A stretch of 62,000 nucleotides of DNA from positions 45,001 through 107,000 of the forward strand of contig RPFO01000434.1 in the NCBI GenBank assembly GCA_009746045.1, read 5' to 3'. A program made the position numbers and the translations under genes. The notes beneath the pieces are model-generated. The model worked only from the letters and a program-made list of their open reading frames with translations, did not search any database and was not told where the DNA came from. The stretch comes from Mesostigma viride (Eukaryota; Streptophyta; Mesostigmatophyceae; Mesostigmatales; Mesostigmataceae). Numbering within the stretch: the first letter of the stretch is position 1; each line of letters opens with the position of its first letter. This document shows, piece by piece, positions 1-10,490 of this stretch.

Positions 1-62
1 CTGCCGAGTCGCCGGCAGGGACCGGCTACGCCGCATCCGCTGGCACGGTGACCGTGAACGGG
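1..62 (+). CDS. Root-cap-like gene, internal exon (5' truncated by window)
   Basis: The open frame starts at base 3 and ends TVTVNG at 62, immediately before GTACGT. It joins in phase 0 to the exon at 1301 (VPLQGPTASLML). A VxVNG segment followed by a short beta-rich stretch is typical of the region before the Root-cap domain. Confidence 0.55.
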
Positions 63-296
63 GTACGTTTGCTCACCCTCTTCACACGCAAACTCGAACC
101 TCCTAAGCAGTGGCAATAGCCCCTAGCGTACTAGAGGATTTGTGCTCATGAATGGGATACGTGCTGCATGAATTGTTGTCATTGTGCGTCAATGCAGCCT
201 TCAACAGGGGAAGAATCATTGCGCAACATGCTGTCTGAGAGTGTGCTTACATGTTGTCACGGTGCCTCGATTGCGTGACATGCCCCTAGTTTCTCG

Positions 297-650
297 AGGA
301 ATCAAATGAGCTCTTTCTCTAGTAAGAGGAATCAAGCCTAATTAGCTCTTTCTCTAGTAAGAGGAATCAAATGAGCTCTTTCTCTAGTAAGAGGAATCAA
401 ATGAGCTCTTTCTCTAGTAAGAGGAATCAAATGAGCTCTTTCTCTAGTAAGAGGGATCAAATTAGCTCTTTCTCTAGTAAGAGGAATCAAATGAGCCCTT
501 TCTCTAGTAAGAGGAATCAAATGAGCTCTTTCTCTAGTAAGAGGAATCAAAGCAGCTCTTTCTCTAGTGAGAGGAATCAAACCTAATTAGCTCTTTCTCT
601 AGTAAGAGGAATCAAAGCAGCTCTTTCTCTAGTAAGAGGAATCAAACCTC
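297..650. repeat. 30-bp minisatellite in the intron of the Root-cap-like gene
   Basis: About eleven tandem copies of a 30-bp unit built on CTCTTTCTCTAGTAAGAGG. Each unit can fold into a small hairpin (CTCTT and AAGAG). The array lies wholly within the intron 63-1300. Both strands are open across it because the unit length is a multiple of three; these ORFs are not genes. The rest of the intron (651-1300) shows nothing I can name. Confidence 0.9.
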
Positions 651-1300
651 TTACTGACAGAGCAACTAACGCGCATCTCGTGAGCAACAAAACTGCTTGA
701 TGAACGCTTCCTTGTGGGACTGCATGTGCCTCAGGTCTTATAAAGGAGTCCAAAGCCAACCCACCCTATAGTGACCGCTTTGGTCAGCCCAAGCGTTCCT
801 GCGTGGCATTCAGGTTGACTTGGTACCTATCCATGCCTCAGTGCTAAAATTTGTTGGGGGTTGTTAGGGTTCAGATGTTAGGGGTTAGTGGGGGTTGGGG
901 GTTGGCGCCCCTGCGCGGCATCACCTATGTCACACCGCGTCCTTGCACAGCGTGTTATCAAACGTCACGTTGCTCCAGCCACTGCAGTGAGCGGAGCTCC
1001 GCAACGCTCCGCTCTCTACATAACCTGGCATGCTTGGCATATTGTTCTGGGAGAAAAGAGGGCACTGATATCAAACGACGTAAGACCTGAGAGGACTGGC
1101 TGTAGACTCCATTTGGGGGTCATACCAACGCGTTTTCGCTTCGCAAACGGTAGCGTCACATGCAGTTGCCCTTCCCTCGTTATCGTCTCCCCAGTCCCCT
1201 CCCTGATACTCATTTTTCCCTCTGCCATTCTCTGCTCGCCGCATGGGTGCTTCCCTCGCTCTGGGCGCGATCCTCACACGTGTGTCTTCCGCGCCCACAG

Positions 1301-1518
1301 GTTCCCCTCCAGGGCCCCACCGCCAGCCTCATGCTCCCATCGGGCCTCTCCATCTCCCGCAAGAGAACCCACGTGGTCGTGACGGCGCCCGACATGGCCA
1401 CCGTGCAGGTGGAGGTCGTCCGCGCGGCCTTCTGGGAAGCAGGCAAGGGCCCGGGGAAGAACTTCCTCAACCTGCAGGTGCGCGAGTTCAAGCCCACCAG
1501 TGACGCGCACGGCGTGTT
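1301..1518 (+). CDS. Root-cap-like gene, last exon, 5' part before the transposon
   Basis: The exon begins after a GCGCCCACAG acceptor and is GC-rich. It encodes a segment with THVVVTAPDMATVQVEVV and NFLNLQVREFKPTSDAHGV. It runs directly into the transposon terminus at 1519; bases 1517-1518 (TT) are the left copy of the target duplication. The codon GTG then TT(G) is completed by base 14294 on the far side of the insertion. Confidence 0.75.
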
Positions 1519-1574
1519 CACTATACTTTTCGTCCGAGGGTGGTAAAAAGCATCCGAGGCGTAAATTACGAGGT
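1519..1574 (+). repeat. CACTA element left terminal inverted repeat
   Basis: This 56-bp segment matches 14236-14291 in reverse complement without a mismatch that I can see. Divergence begins right after a shared GAGGT. The next 250 bp (1575-1830) carry scattered, diverged copies of a GTAAATTAC / TTACTACCT motif, which is the left subterminal region. Confidence 0.9.
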
Positions 1575-2025
1575 CTTATCTTACTACCTAGATCCGAGGC
1601 GTGAGATCCAACGCCGTAATCATTACTACGTAGGATGATTGGTAGTAATTTTACTAGCCGTAAGTAAGAGTAACGTTACGACTGCACATCTTTGGTAGTA
1701 CATTACCGACAGAGTAAATTACCGCGACGGGTCTTGGTTGGTAATCTACCACCTGTAGATTAGGTGCCAGTGATCCGATGCTGTAAGATACGTTTCAGTA
1801 AGCTACTTCGGGGATCTTTGCCTGTACACGGCCAGATGGATAATTATATTGTAATGGAGAAGTGGGAGAACGTGCGTGTCTATTAGCAAATGCAGCGAAA
1901 TATAAAAATGTAGTTATCAGCCTTTTTCGCCTATTCAGCAGTTGTCGTTGTCGGCCGTTGTCATTAAGCGGCTATAGATTATGTGTGCTGGGGCCGGTGA
2001 AAAGACGCTAGCAAAGTTCGTCTGA

Positions 2026-4050
2026 ATGGCGTCCAATAGAGGGGATTTTATTCTTAGTGGATTGTTGGACGAGGAGAAGGCGAGGTTGCTGGCGGAGAAT
2101 GCGAAAGAGCAGAGGGAAGCAGCGGAAGCCGTGCGTGGAAGATGAGGTAACGGGATGGAGTGTGGGCCCTGGCTTCTGGTTATGAAATGATGGCGGTTGC
2201 AGGCCAGCCGTGCTCGCTGGTAATGGGTGCGTGGTGTTGAAATCCAAGTTCTGCGCGTATTCTGTTTTTTGGTCAATGATTGAAGGGATGTCGCCTTGTT
2301 TTATTTTTGTGCATCTGCGTCCCGTCGTGACTGCCTCGTCATGGACGCCCAGGGGTAGAAGTTCGAACGAGGGAATGATTTTTCAAACGCCTGGATATGT
2401 TATGATAGTACGAATAAATGGTAATGGGTAGAGGCGGCCAAAATTTTGTTGGAAGTGTGCCAACGCCGCACATACGACTTGAACAACCCTAGGTATCTTA
2501 GGAAAAGGAAACACGGATACGTCGGAGTGGAGGAAGAGGAAGACGATGACGATGGTGAAGACGGAGAGGTTTACAATGGAGGCCTTGAGAATGGGGAGAC
2601 ATTGAATCAGGAGAGCAGGGTAGCGGTGAGTGGCCCGTCATGAATTACATTGTGGTTGCAGTTGTTAGCGAGGCGTGTTGATTGCTTCTTGCCGCGGGTA
2701 ATCGCTAGCGCGCATAACCTTCTTTTTTCAACAGGTGTTCTGGTGCATTGACTGCCGCAAAGCAATTAATGGGACTGATTATGTGCCTATCATGCCGTTT
2801 GGGAATCATACATTGCCAACATTTCGTGTTTAGAAGGCGCGCCTTCAGAAGCATATTCAGCACCGCACGAGCCAGGTGCTGAAGGCGTGCTTGGAGAGGA
2901 AGGGGTATAAAGTGCGCATGACCGCATCGAAGAAGAAGAAGCAGCAGGAATCGGGCAAGACCATGATAACCGAGCCAGGATTGGCTTTCGTGCATGCAGT
3001 ACATGGTGCGGCGCAGGCAGTGAATGCTGCATCGATTGCAGCGGTGCAGCCTGTGGCCATGGCGGTGCAGGGCGCGGGTCCTGAAGTGTGGGCGTTGGCG
3101 AAGCAGATTCACGATGCTGTCATGGCCACGTTGTGAAGCCAAGGAATGGGTGTTGGTTCCAGTCAGGTGCCTCGCCCGGAGGAAGCTTTTCTGCTGTAAG
3201 CAGAGGTGCGGCATCAAGCATTTGCAATCGCCATGAGAGCAGTGGAGATGTCAGCGGCATGAAGCATTTGCAATCGCCATGAGAGCAGTGGAGATGTCTG
3301 CGGCATTGGGAGATCTGCAGACAATTGCAGGAGGACATTGTGCGGTACGCTTGTAGGGTGTATGCTGTGTTGTTCCGCTCGCTAATGGACATGTGCCCCT
3401 GTAACCTCTTCCAGGCTAGTATCTGCTATCCACCTCTTCAGGCTTGAAAAGTAAATTGCTGTACGGTTCACAATTGGCATGGCTTGACATGCACGCGTCC
3501 TTGACTGTGGTCTGCATGGGTTTGGGGTTTAGCGGTTTACATCAGACTCTGCTGTGTGTCTGCTTAATCAGCCGACGTGTCACATGGGGACAGCAACGGC
3601 GCTGGGATGCAGCCCGGTGTGAATGCGAGTAAGGTACGCGCTGTCATGCATGGCGGATGGGGCGTGGAAGCCACGACCCACGTTTTTGTGTGTGCACGGG
3701 GGGCTAGGGGGCAAGTCGTTGTGTTGCTGCCATCCATATGGCCATGGATATGCGGGAAGCTTTCCCTGTACCCATACTTAATGATGCATGGACTGGTTGT
3801 GACAGCCAAGGGTTTAGCTGTCGTGGGTTTGCTGAGTGATCATGGCAGTCTGCTAGGCTGGTGCTAGAACAGCAATAGCGCGGTTACTGCTATGTCTTGC
3901 CCGTGCTAACTGATGCTGCAGCCATGCGTGGAGCGCGAATCGTCCCGAGAGGAGAAGGAGGAGGCGGGGCCGGTGCACCCATGGGCAGGGCCGGAGAAGA
4001 AGGACGCGGAGCACCCAGTGTGGGAGAAGGAGAAGGCGGGGAAGCACTGA
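2026..4050 (+). CDS. Putative multi-exon gene inside the CACTA element
   Basis: Several short open segments on the + strand can be linked by plausible introns. An N-terminal exon from ATG 2026 is rich in E, A and R (ILSGLLDEEKARLLAENAKE). A segment near 2429-2620 carries CQRRTYDLNNPRYLRKRK followed by an acidic run. An exon starts at about 2735 after an AACAG acceptor (VFWCIDCRKAINGTDYVPIM). A helical lysine-rich piece lies at about 2834-3136, and a charged terminal exon at 3922-4050 ends EKAGKH before TGA. I do not recognise the product. It could be the element's own second protein or a captured host gene. One in-frame stop near 2832 and uncertain donors mean the model is tentative. Confidence 0.35.
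3210..3306 (+). repeat. Tandem duplication of about 49 bp
   Basis: Two adjacent, almost identical copies of AAGCATTTGCAATCGCCATG followed by AGAGCAGTGGAGATGTC. They lie near the 3' part of the putative gene inside the CACTA element. Confidence 0.8.
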
Positions 4051-4107
4051 AGCTCCACCCCATGTCAGGCCTCTAGTATAGGTGCCAGTTAACTAAACCC
4101 ATGCACG

Positions 4108-4205
4108 TGCAGGTTGTAGCTCAGAATGTATTTAAAATCATATGCCCCTTTTCAGGTATATGTGTAACAGTGACTCCCAACGGATATATGTTCCTAATTT
4201 TTTAA
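4108..4205 (+). repeat. Dispersed repeat, 3'-end family (diverged copy)
   Basis: It contains TAGCTCAGAATGTAT, ATATGCCCCTTTTC and ACTCCCAACGGATATATGTT in that order. The same blocks recur at 6620-6725 and partly at 38038-38134, where they end in a (TTCAA)n tail. This copy ends in a T/A-rich stretch instead. It is probably the 3' end of a non-LTR retroelement. Confidence 0.6.
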
Positions 4206-4688
4206 ATTCTTACTGAATAATTGTTGTCTTTATGAACCCATGAAGAGCAAAGCCCGGTGGGGAGTACATGTAACGCATTACCACGAGAAGGGGTCCCCAC
4301 ACCGCATTTCTTCGCTCTCTGTTCCTATGCAGAACAAGAAGAGGTGGAAGACCAATGTCCCGGCTCACACGCCAGCCCATGTGGGTAAGCCCCCTCCCCC
4401 AAAGCGGAAGGGGCGCTTTGGGGAGAAGTGTAGTGAGGATTTTGTAGACTAGATAGCACTAACTTACTTACACCAGACCTGGCAATAAACAAGCATTGAT
4501 GGGATGGACCCAGCGATACATAATGGGCGTGCATGCGTAAAAAATATACACTATGCATGGCCCAATGGGCATGCATTCAAATAATTACAAATGAAGGCCG
4601 CCATGAGAGCACTGAAGCTAAACCAGACCGGGCCACAATTAACCCTCCAGCACCAAAGTTCCACTGCATCATGTAAGACAAGCCTGAC

Positions 4689-4781
4689 ATCCATCCATCC
4701 ATCCATCCATCCATCCATCCATCCATCCATCCATCCATCCATCCATCCATCCATCCATCCATCCATCCATCCATCCATCCA
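4689..4781. repeat. (ATCC)n microsatellite, about 92 bp
   Basis: An uninterrupted tetranucleotide array followed by three copies of AGCCACG. It flanks the 5' side of the LINE-like insertion; the much longer (ATCC)n array at 6726 flanks the 3' side. Confidence 0.95.
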
Positions 4782-4828
4782 TGAGCCACGAGCCACGAGC
4801 CACGAGGTAGCCATGGCTGACGGCGGAG

Positions 4829-6725
4829 CTCATAACTTTCACGTTTGAGCCCCAAATTCAGCTGTGAATATCACTATCGCTTCGTCTTTCTAAGACGCAC
4901 ATGCTGATATAATTTTCCGAATCTAACACGCAATATATGACGAGCAAACGTCCTTTGACGCAACGCAGTTTGGCGGATGCGCTCGCCCATGAAAATGCGG
5001 CAGCTGCGGCTGCAGCTTCGCCATCAGGTCCGGTAGACAGCGGTGACACTAGTCGTGCACTGGTGGCCACCCAGCAACCTCCCGGGCTTAATGCCTCGCC
5101 ATCGGCATCGCCTGACCCGAAACGCACCCGCCCAGCCGACAAAACAGGATGGTCCCGCCCCTCGGAACCGCGCTTTCGGCCCCACCCTTTCAAGGTCGAT
5201 GATCACGACTGGAACAACCTGTCTCCTTCCGATGCTATGGACTGCATCTTCTACGGGGACTACGCCTCGCTTTACGACCTGTGCCTCCATCTTTACGACC
5301 AAGGTCGCCTCATCGGCAGCAACGGCTGCCGCTGGCAAACCCACGGCGCCCTGCTTGGCTGCCCCCGCCCCCAGCTCCAGCACACCATCCTCAACTCCCT
5401 TCTCGAGCGCTCTGACGACGAGATCTGGGCTCCATCCATCTCCGCCCCCACCCTCCGTTCCATCCTCACGGAAGCCTTTCAGCAGCACGTGACCCCCCTT
5501 GCTGCTGACGTCGCAGCAATGGGTGGCACGCTGGCTGCTGAACTTCCTCACATTTCCGCCGCTGCCGCCTCCACCTCCACTGCCATTTCCGCCTCCACTG
5601 CCGACATCAAAGCCCAGCTCCTCGACCTCGACCAACGCCTTCAAGCCACCGCCAACGCCCTTGAGAGCTTGCATGACACCGCCGGCCTCACCGCCCAGGC
5701 GGTGAAGGACATCGCCGCCCAGCCGGCGTCTGCTGGCCCGGCCGGCGATGCTCCCTCCACCTGGGCGGACTTGCTTAAGCAGCACACCACCTCCACCACC
5801 TCCACCATCTCGGCACAACTCAAGCAACAAGCCCTCGACCTTCGCGAGGAAACCGACATCGCCCGGCGCAGCCACAATGTCATCGTCAAGCACTTCGACC
5901 AGCCGGCAGGTGAGACCTCCACGACCCTTCTTGAGGCATTTAAGCGCGACATTCTTGCCCCCATGCTACTCACTGGTGAGCTGGACATGTCGGCTGTCCG
6001 CCTCCCCCGCGCGCGGGGGAAGGCTGGCCCGGCACCCGTGCTCCTCACCTTTAAGTACATGGCGGACAAGCTGTCGTTCCTTAAATGCCGCAAGAAGCTC
6101 TCGAGGACTCGCTTCACGCTGGACGACGACTTGACCCTGGCCCAGCAACAGCGGCGACGCGAGCTATGGCCGGCCTACCTTCAGCTCCGGCACAGCGCAG
6201 GGGGGAAGCCGGTATACTGGAGGGGGGCGGTCATCCACGTTGACCACAAGCCCTGGCAGCCCCCTCCTGCCACCCCAGACTAGGGAATTCATACCAGTAG
6301 TGTAGATTAGTCAGGCTTAGCCTAGCATGTGGCCCACGCGCATGTGCGCCCATAATGGCCCCCATGGATGTTGTCTACAGGATTTAGCCAAGCCCTGCCT
6401 ATAACGGGACCCCCATGGATGTTGCATTAAGAATTTCGCCATGCTATGCCATGCAGAGAGATGCTCTCTGTAGAGAAGCCATGTCCTAGCTCTTGTATAG
6501 CCATGATGATCTTCCCCACCTATGACAGGCTCCCCTTCGCTGGGTGTTGCCTGAAACTCTGGGTGGTGCAGGTGCCCTAGTGCACCTAGAGCAAGTGTTG
6601 TTTACATTCCCACCCTTGCAGGAAGTAGCTTAGAATGTATGATAGGCCATATGCCCCTTCTCTGGGCTATGTGCTACATATACTCCCAACGGAGTTATGT
6701 TACAATTCAATTCAATTCAATTCAA
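4829..6725 (+). mobile_element. ORF1-only LINE-like (non-LTR) retroelement
   Basis: A leader of about 110 bp (4829-4936) is followed by an intact 448-codon ORF1. A 3' region of about 440 bp then ends in four TTCAA/ATTCA-like pentamers. The leader block CACATGCTGATATAATTTTC (4899-4918) recurs, slightly altered, before a broken ORF1 copy at about 40965-41010, so leader and ORF travel together. No reverse transcriptase or endonuclease ORF follows. The closest known parallel is an ORF1-only L1 derivative such as mammalian HAL1. The exact 5' boundary is inferred from similarity with the second copy. (ATCC)n lies on both sides, so a target duplication cannot be read. Confidence 0.6.
4937..6283 (+). 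CDS. LINE ORF1-like nucleic-acid-binding protein
   Basis: This is an intact 448-residue ORF with start ATG at 4937 and TAG at 6281-6283. Residues 1-95 are Ala/Ser/Pro-rich and low-complexity. Residues 95-165 are folded-looking (CIFYGDYASLYDLCLHLYDQ). Residues 195-330 are an Ala/Thr/Leu-rich helical, probably coiled-coil region. Residues 345-440 resemble the RRM/C-terminal half of L1-type ORF1 proteins, with a VRLPR patch, PVLLTFKYMADKLSFLKCRK, and a DDDLTLAQQQRRRELWP segment. Such proteins trimerise and bind element RNA as chaperones. The homologous C-terminal pattern is present at 41995-42260 (PVLVEFHRKEDKLQVLKARR). The family assignment is by motif order, not by a search. Confidence 0.65.
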   Translation: MTSKRPLTQRSLADALAHENAAAAAAASPSGPVDSGDTSRALVATQQPPGLNASPSASPDPKRTRPADKTGWSRPSEPRFRPHPFKVDDHDWNNLSPSDAMDCIFYGDYASLYDLCLHLYDQGRLIGSNGCRWQTHGALLGCPRPQLQHTILNSLLERSDDEIWAPSISAPTLRSILTEAFQQHVTPLAADVAAMGGTLAAELPHISAAAASTSTAISASTADIKAQLLDLDQRLQATANALESLHDTAGLTAQAVKDIAAQPASAGPAGDAPSTWADLLKQHTTSTTSTISAQLKQQALDLREETDIARRSHNVIVKHFDQPAGETSTTLLEAFKRDILAPMLLTGELDMSAVRLPRARGKAGPAPVLLTFKYMADKLSFLKCRKKLSRTRFTLDDDLTLAQQQRRRELWPAYLQLRHSAGGKPVYWRGAVIHVDHKPWQPPPATPD

Positions 6726-7779
6726 TCCATCCATCCATCCATCCATCCATCCATCCATCCATCCATCCATCCATCCATCCATCCATCCATCCATCCATCC
6801 ATCCATCCATCCATCCATCCATCCATCCATCCATCCATCCATCCATCCATCCATCCATCCATCCATCCATCCATCCATCCATCCATCCATCCATCCATCC
6901 ATCCATCCATCCATCCATCCATCCATCCATCCATCCATCCATCCATCCATCCATCCATCCATCCATCCATCCATCCATCCATCCATCCATCCATCCATCC
7001 ATCCATCCATCCATCCATCCATCCATCCATCCATCCATCCATCCATCCATCCATCCATCCATCCATCCATCCATCCATCCATCCATCCATCCATCCATCC
7101 ATCCATCCATCCATCCATCCATCCATCCATCCATCCATCCATCCATCCATCCATCCATCCATCCATCCATCCATCCATCCATCCATCCATCCATCCATCC
7201 ATCCATCCATCCATCCATCCATCCATCCATCCATCCATCCATCCATCCATCCATCCATCCATCCATCCATCCATCCATCCATCCATCCATCCATCCATCC
7301 ATCCATCCATCCATCCATCCATCCATCCATCCATCCATCCATCCATCCATCCATCCATCCATCCATCCATCCATCCATCCATCCATCCATCCATCCATCC
7401 ATCCATCCATCCATCCATCCATCCATCCATCCATCCATCCATCCATCCATCCATCCATCCATCCATCCATCCATCCATCCATCCATCCATCCATCCATCC
7501 ATCCATCCATCCATCCATCCATCCATCCATCCATCCATCCATCCATCCATCCATCCATCCATCCATCCATCCATCCATCCATCCATCCATCCATCCATCC
7601 ATCCATCCATCCATCCATCCATCCATCCATCCATCCATCCATCCATCCATCCATCCATCCATCCATCCATCCATCCATCCATCCATCCATCCATCCATCC
7701 ATCCATCCATCCATCCATCCATCCATCCATCCATCCATCCATCCATCCATCCATCCATCCATCCATCCATCCATCCATT
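6726..7779. repeat. (ATCC)n microsatellite, about 1,054 bp, essentially perfect
   Basis: About 263 uninterrupted ATCC units. It is open in all three frames on each strand (IHPS or MDGW repeats), but these ORFs are not genes. It directly abuts the pentamer tail of the LINE-like element. Confidence 0.98.
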
Positions 7780-8010
7780 GATCGGGGTATAGTCCTAGTA
7801 CAGCCATGCTACGTCCTGGCTATGATGAGATTACTTGCCCACGCTCCTAGTGTTATGCCATGCTCACATGGGTCTTATTGCACCCACAGATTGCCGGATC
7901 GTTGGCGTGTCCCTTTAGCTAGCGTTCCCGAATGCAGCTGTGGCATGCCTTAGGCATGAAGGAGACTGGGGGTCTCTGCCCTTTCTCCTGTTGTCCACAC
8001 ACAGGGATTA

Positions 8011-8146
8011 AAAGCACTTCGGTGCTCCGTGACTCCCCAACAGGAGCACGTGTTTAATTAATTAATTAAATTAATTAATTAATCGGGGTTAGCTAATGCT
8101 CCTTGACTCCCTAATGGGGGCATGAGTTTAATAAATGAATTAAGTA
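8011..8146 (+). repeat. Two hairpin plus (TTAA)n retroelement 3' tails in tandem
   Basis: The first copy has a stem GTGCTCC (8022-8028) pairing with GGAGCAC (8043-8049), then a TTAATTAATT tail to about 8083. The second copy (about 8085-8146) is a diverged version (AATGCTCCTTGACTCCC, GGGGGCATGAG) with an A/T-rich tail. The same unit is present on the - strand at 24237-24305. A conserved stem-loop followed by a simple-repeat tail is typical of SINE/LINE 3' ends. Confidence 0.6.
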
Positions 8147-8577
8147 GTTAGTTAATTAATCAGGTTGATTCAGATGAGGTCTGTGCTGGTTCCTTGTGGA
8201 CTGGCCAGCCAGGGAGATATCTTCTTACATGGTCAGGCCCTTGCCGACCATGTAAGAACCTGTTAGGCGACGCAGTGGCCAACATTGGACATACCGCCAT
8301 ATGTTTGTCTCCGCGGTATGATTTTAGCTGACATGCAGAGCACAGACACTGTTGGCGTCATCCGCTCAACCCCTCTTATTCAGACATGGGACCTCGGATG
8401 TGTAGGATTAGTAGCGTTGCCCAGGCGGACATTGTCAAAGACTACGACCCCCCAGTTGTGGGTCCTAGGAAATTTAACAAGCATGATTGTCTCCTTGTTG
8501 ATAGGCATTAATTAATCCTTGATGATAGGCATTGCTTGCGTGCAAGATTAGCTCGAGGCCCATATTTTAGACTACTA

Positions 8578-8655
8578 GCTGAGCTGTGGACATACATTCT
8601 GATCTGTGGACATACATCTGAGCTGTGGACATACATCTGAGCTGTGGACATACAT
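8578..8655 (+). repeat. Short tandem repeat of GAGCTGTGGACATACAT
   Basis: Four near-identical copies of about 20 bp. The surrounding 7780-9290 stretch is A/T-rich and has no gene I can recognise. Confidence 0.85.
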
Positions 8656-9299
8656 GTTGTTATTGACGTCTTGACGGATATTGACGTCTTGGGGTGACTT
8701 CCACTATATCTTCTTTGGGGAATTCAGAGATCCCGGTCCCCCAACATGGACATGAGACTAATTAAAATCAATTAATCAATGTCATGAATAGAGCGCGTTC
8801 ATGACGTTCAGTCATGAACAGAGTCCTAACCTTAAACACATAAGAAAACAATTATGGCGGGCCATGTGACCAATGTAAGAAGCTTAGCCCCCAAACATAT
8901 TGTTGTCTCACGTAATGAATCACTTGCTGATCAACAAATCGATGATTATCTCATAGGCACAATGTACCTCTGACCATCATTGCTGGCCCATGCATGCATG
9001 CACCAATGGCAGCCTACATGACACATACATCGCTTATTTGCCATGTAAAAAATGCGACAAAGTGTCCATATAGGTACTCATAGATTAGCACAAATTCCTT
9101 AGCACGATGTGGACAACTTTACTTAACGGTGAAAGCCTGTCTCGCCCTTATTGCCTTGAGGGTTCCCGGCGATAGGTCCTGTCTGTTGGTCGACATTTTT
9201 CTTTTGCAGCTGGCCATCGTCGGTAGGTATGAATGATCTCGATGCTAGCAATTACGATGATGATACCCGAGGTAGTCTATACCTAGGATCGAGAGCTTC

Positions 9300-10040
9300 T
9301 TCTTGTATGGCAATGCCGGCAGTTAACTATTACTCCGAATAAAGAGTTAAGAGGTTGGCCCTCGGCAGTCGGCATGGCGATCACGGAGCGATGACGGGGC
9401 GATGACGGGGCGATGACGGGGCGTTGACGCGCGTGATGAATAGGATCTGTTTGACAGGCGGCGGCTATTGGTAATATAGATTGTTGATTAAGAGAAGAGT
9501 TTAGATGTTGGCCCGTGGGCGATGACGGTGACGGCGTCACCGTCATCGCCCTCGACGGGCGTCATGAATACGACCTTTTTGATATGCGGCGGCTATTGGT
9601 AATATAGGTCGTTGACTACTACTCCGAATACAAATGTAAAGAGGTTGGCCCTCGGCTGGCTCGGCATGGCGATCACGGGGCGATGACGGGGCGATGACGG
9701 GGCGTTGACGCGCGTGATGAATAGGATCTGTTTGATAGGCGGCGGCTATTGGTAATATAGATTGTTGATTAAGAGAAGAGTTTAGATGTTGGCCCGTCGA
9801 GGGCGATGACGGTGACGGTCGTCACCGTCATCGCCCTCGACGGGCGTGATGATAAGCCCATGTTTGATATGCGGCAGCTATTGGTAGTATAGGTCGTTGA
9901 CTATCACTCCGAATAAAGAGTTAACAGGTTAAGGCCCTCGGCCGGGCGATGACGGGGCGATGACGGGGCGTTGACGCTCGCGATGAATAGGACCTGTTTG
10001 ATAGGCGGCGGCTATTGCTAATATATAGGTCGGATATTTG
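9300..10040. repeat. Minisatellite of about 290 bp with long perfect palindromes
   Basis: A unit of about 290 bp recurs around 9347, 9640 and 9925 (blocks GGTTGGCCCTCGG, GGCGATGACGGGGCGATGAC, GGCGGCTATTGGTAATATAG). Two units contain near-perfect palindromes: 9517-9551 (17-bp arms, 1-base centre) and 9792-9845 (26-bp arms, 2-base centre). Short ORFs here are by-products. Confidence 0.85.
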
Positions 10041-10044
10041 TGTA

Positions 10045-10490
10045 CCACCCCCCTCCTTCCCGCGGCAGGTACGCAGCGACCCGCTGTTGCATGTCCTGGC
10101 TGCAATTGTGTATCACTTGTACGGTATTTGTGTATCACTTGTAGCGTATTTGTGTATCACTTGTCCTCCTTCCCACGGCAGGTACGCAGCGACCCGCTGT
10201 TGTCCTGGCTGCAATTGTGTATCACTTGTACGGTATTTGTGTATCACTTGTAGCGTATTTGTGTATCACTTGTCCTCCTTCCCACGGCAGGTACGCAGCG
10301 ACCCGCTGTTGTCCTGCCTGCAATTGTGTATCACTTGTACGGTATTTGTGTATCACTTGTAGCGTATTTGTGTATCACTTGTCCTCCTTCCCACGGCAGG
10401 TACGCAGCGACCCGCTGTTATACTGGCGGTATTTGTGTATCACTTGTAGCGTATTTGTGTATCACTTGTACGGTATTTGTGTACCACCAC
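10045..10490. repeat. 108-bp minisatellite, about four copies
   Basis: The unit contains CCTCCTTCCCACGGCAGG, CGCAGCGACCCGCTGTTGTC and three copies of GTATTTGTGTATCACTTGTA. Its length is a multiple of three, which creates repetitive ORFs that I do not call as genes. Confidence 0.9.

Noticed and set aside
297-650. CRISPR-like look of regular 30-bp repeats
   Set aside because: Repeats are directly adjacent with no unique spacers, in a eukaryotic intron; it is a minisatellite.
5024-5893. 289-codon minus-strand ORF opposite the LINE ORF1
   Set aside because: Gly/Val-rich shadow of a GC-rich coding strand; no motif of its own.
4937-6283. Single-copy host gene interpretation of the 448-codon ORF
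   Set aside because: A related but broken ORF with the same leader exists at 40955-42566, and the 3' part ends in a retroelement-type tail.
6635-7953. Long ORFs in six frames encoding IHPS and MDGW repeats
   Set aside because: They are translations of the (ATCC)n microsatellite; all frames are open because the unit contains no stop.
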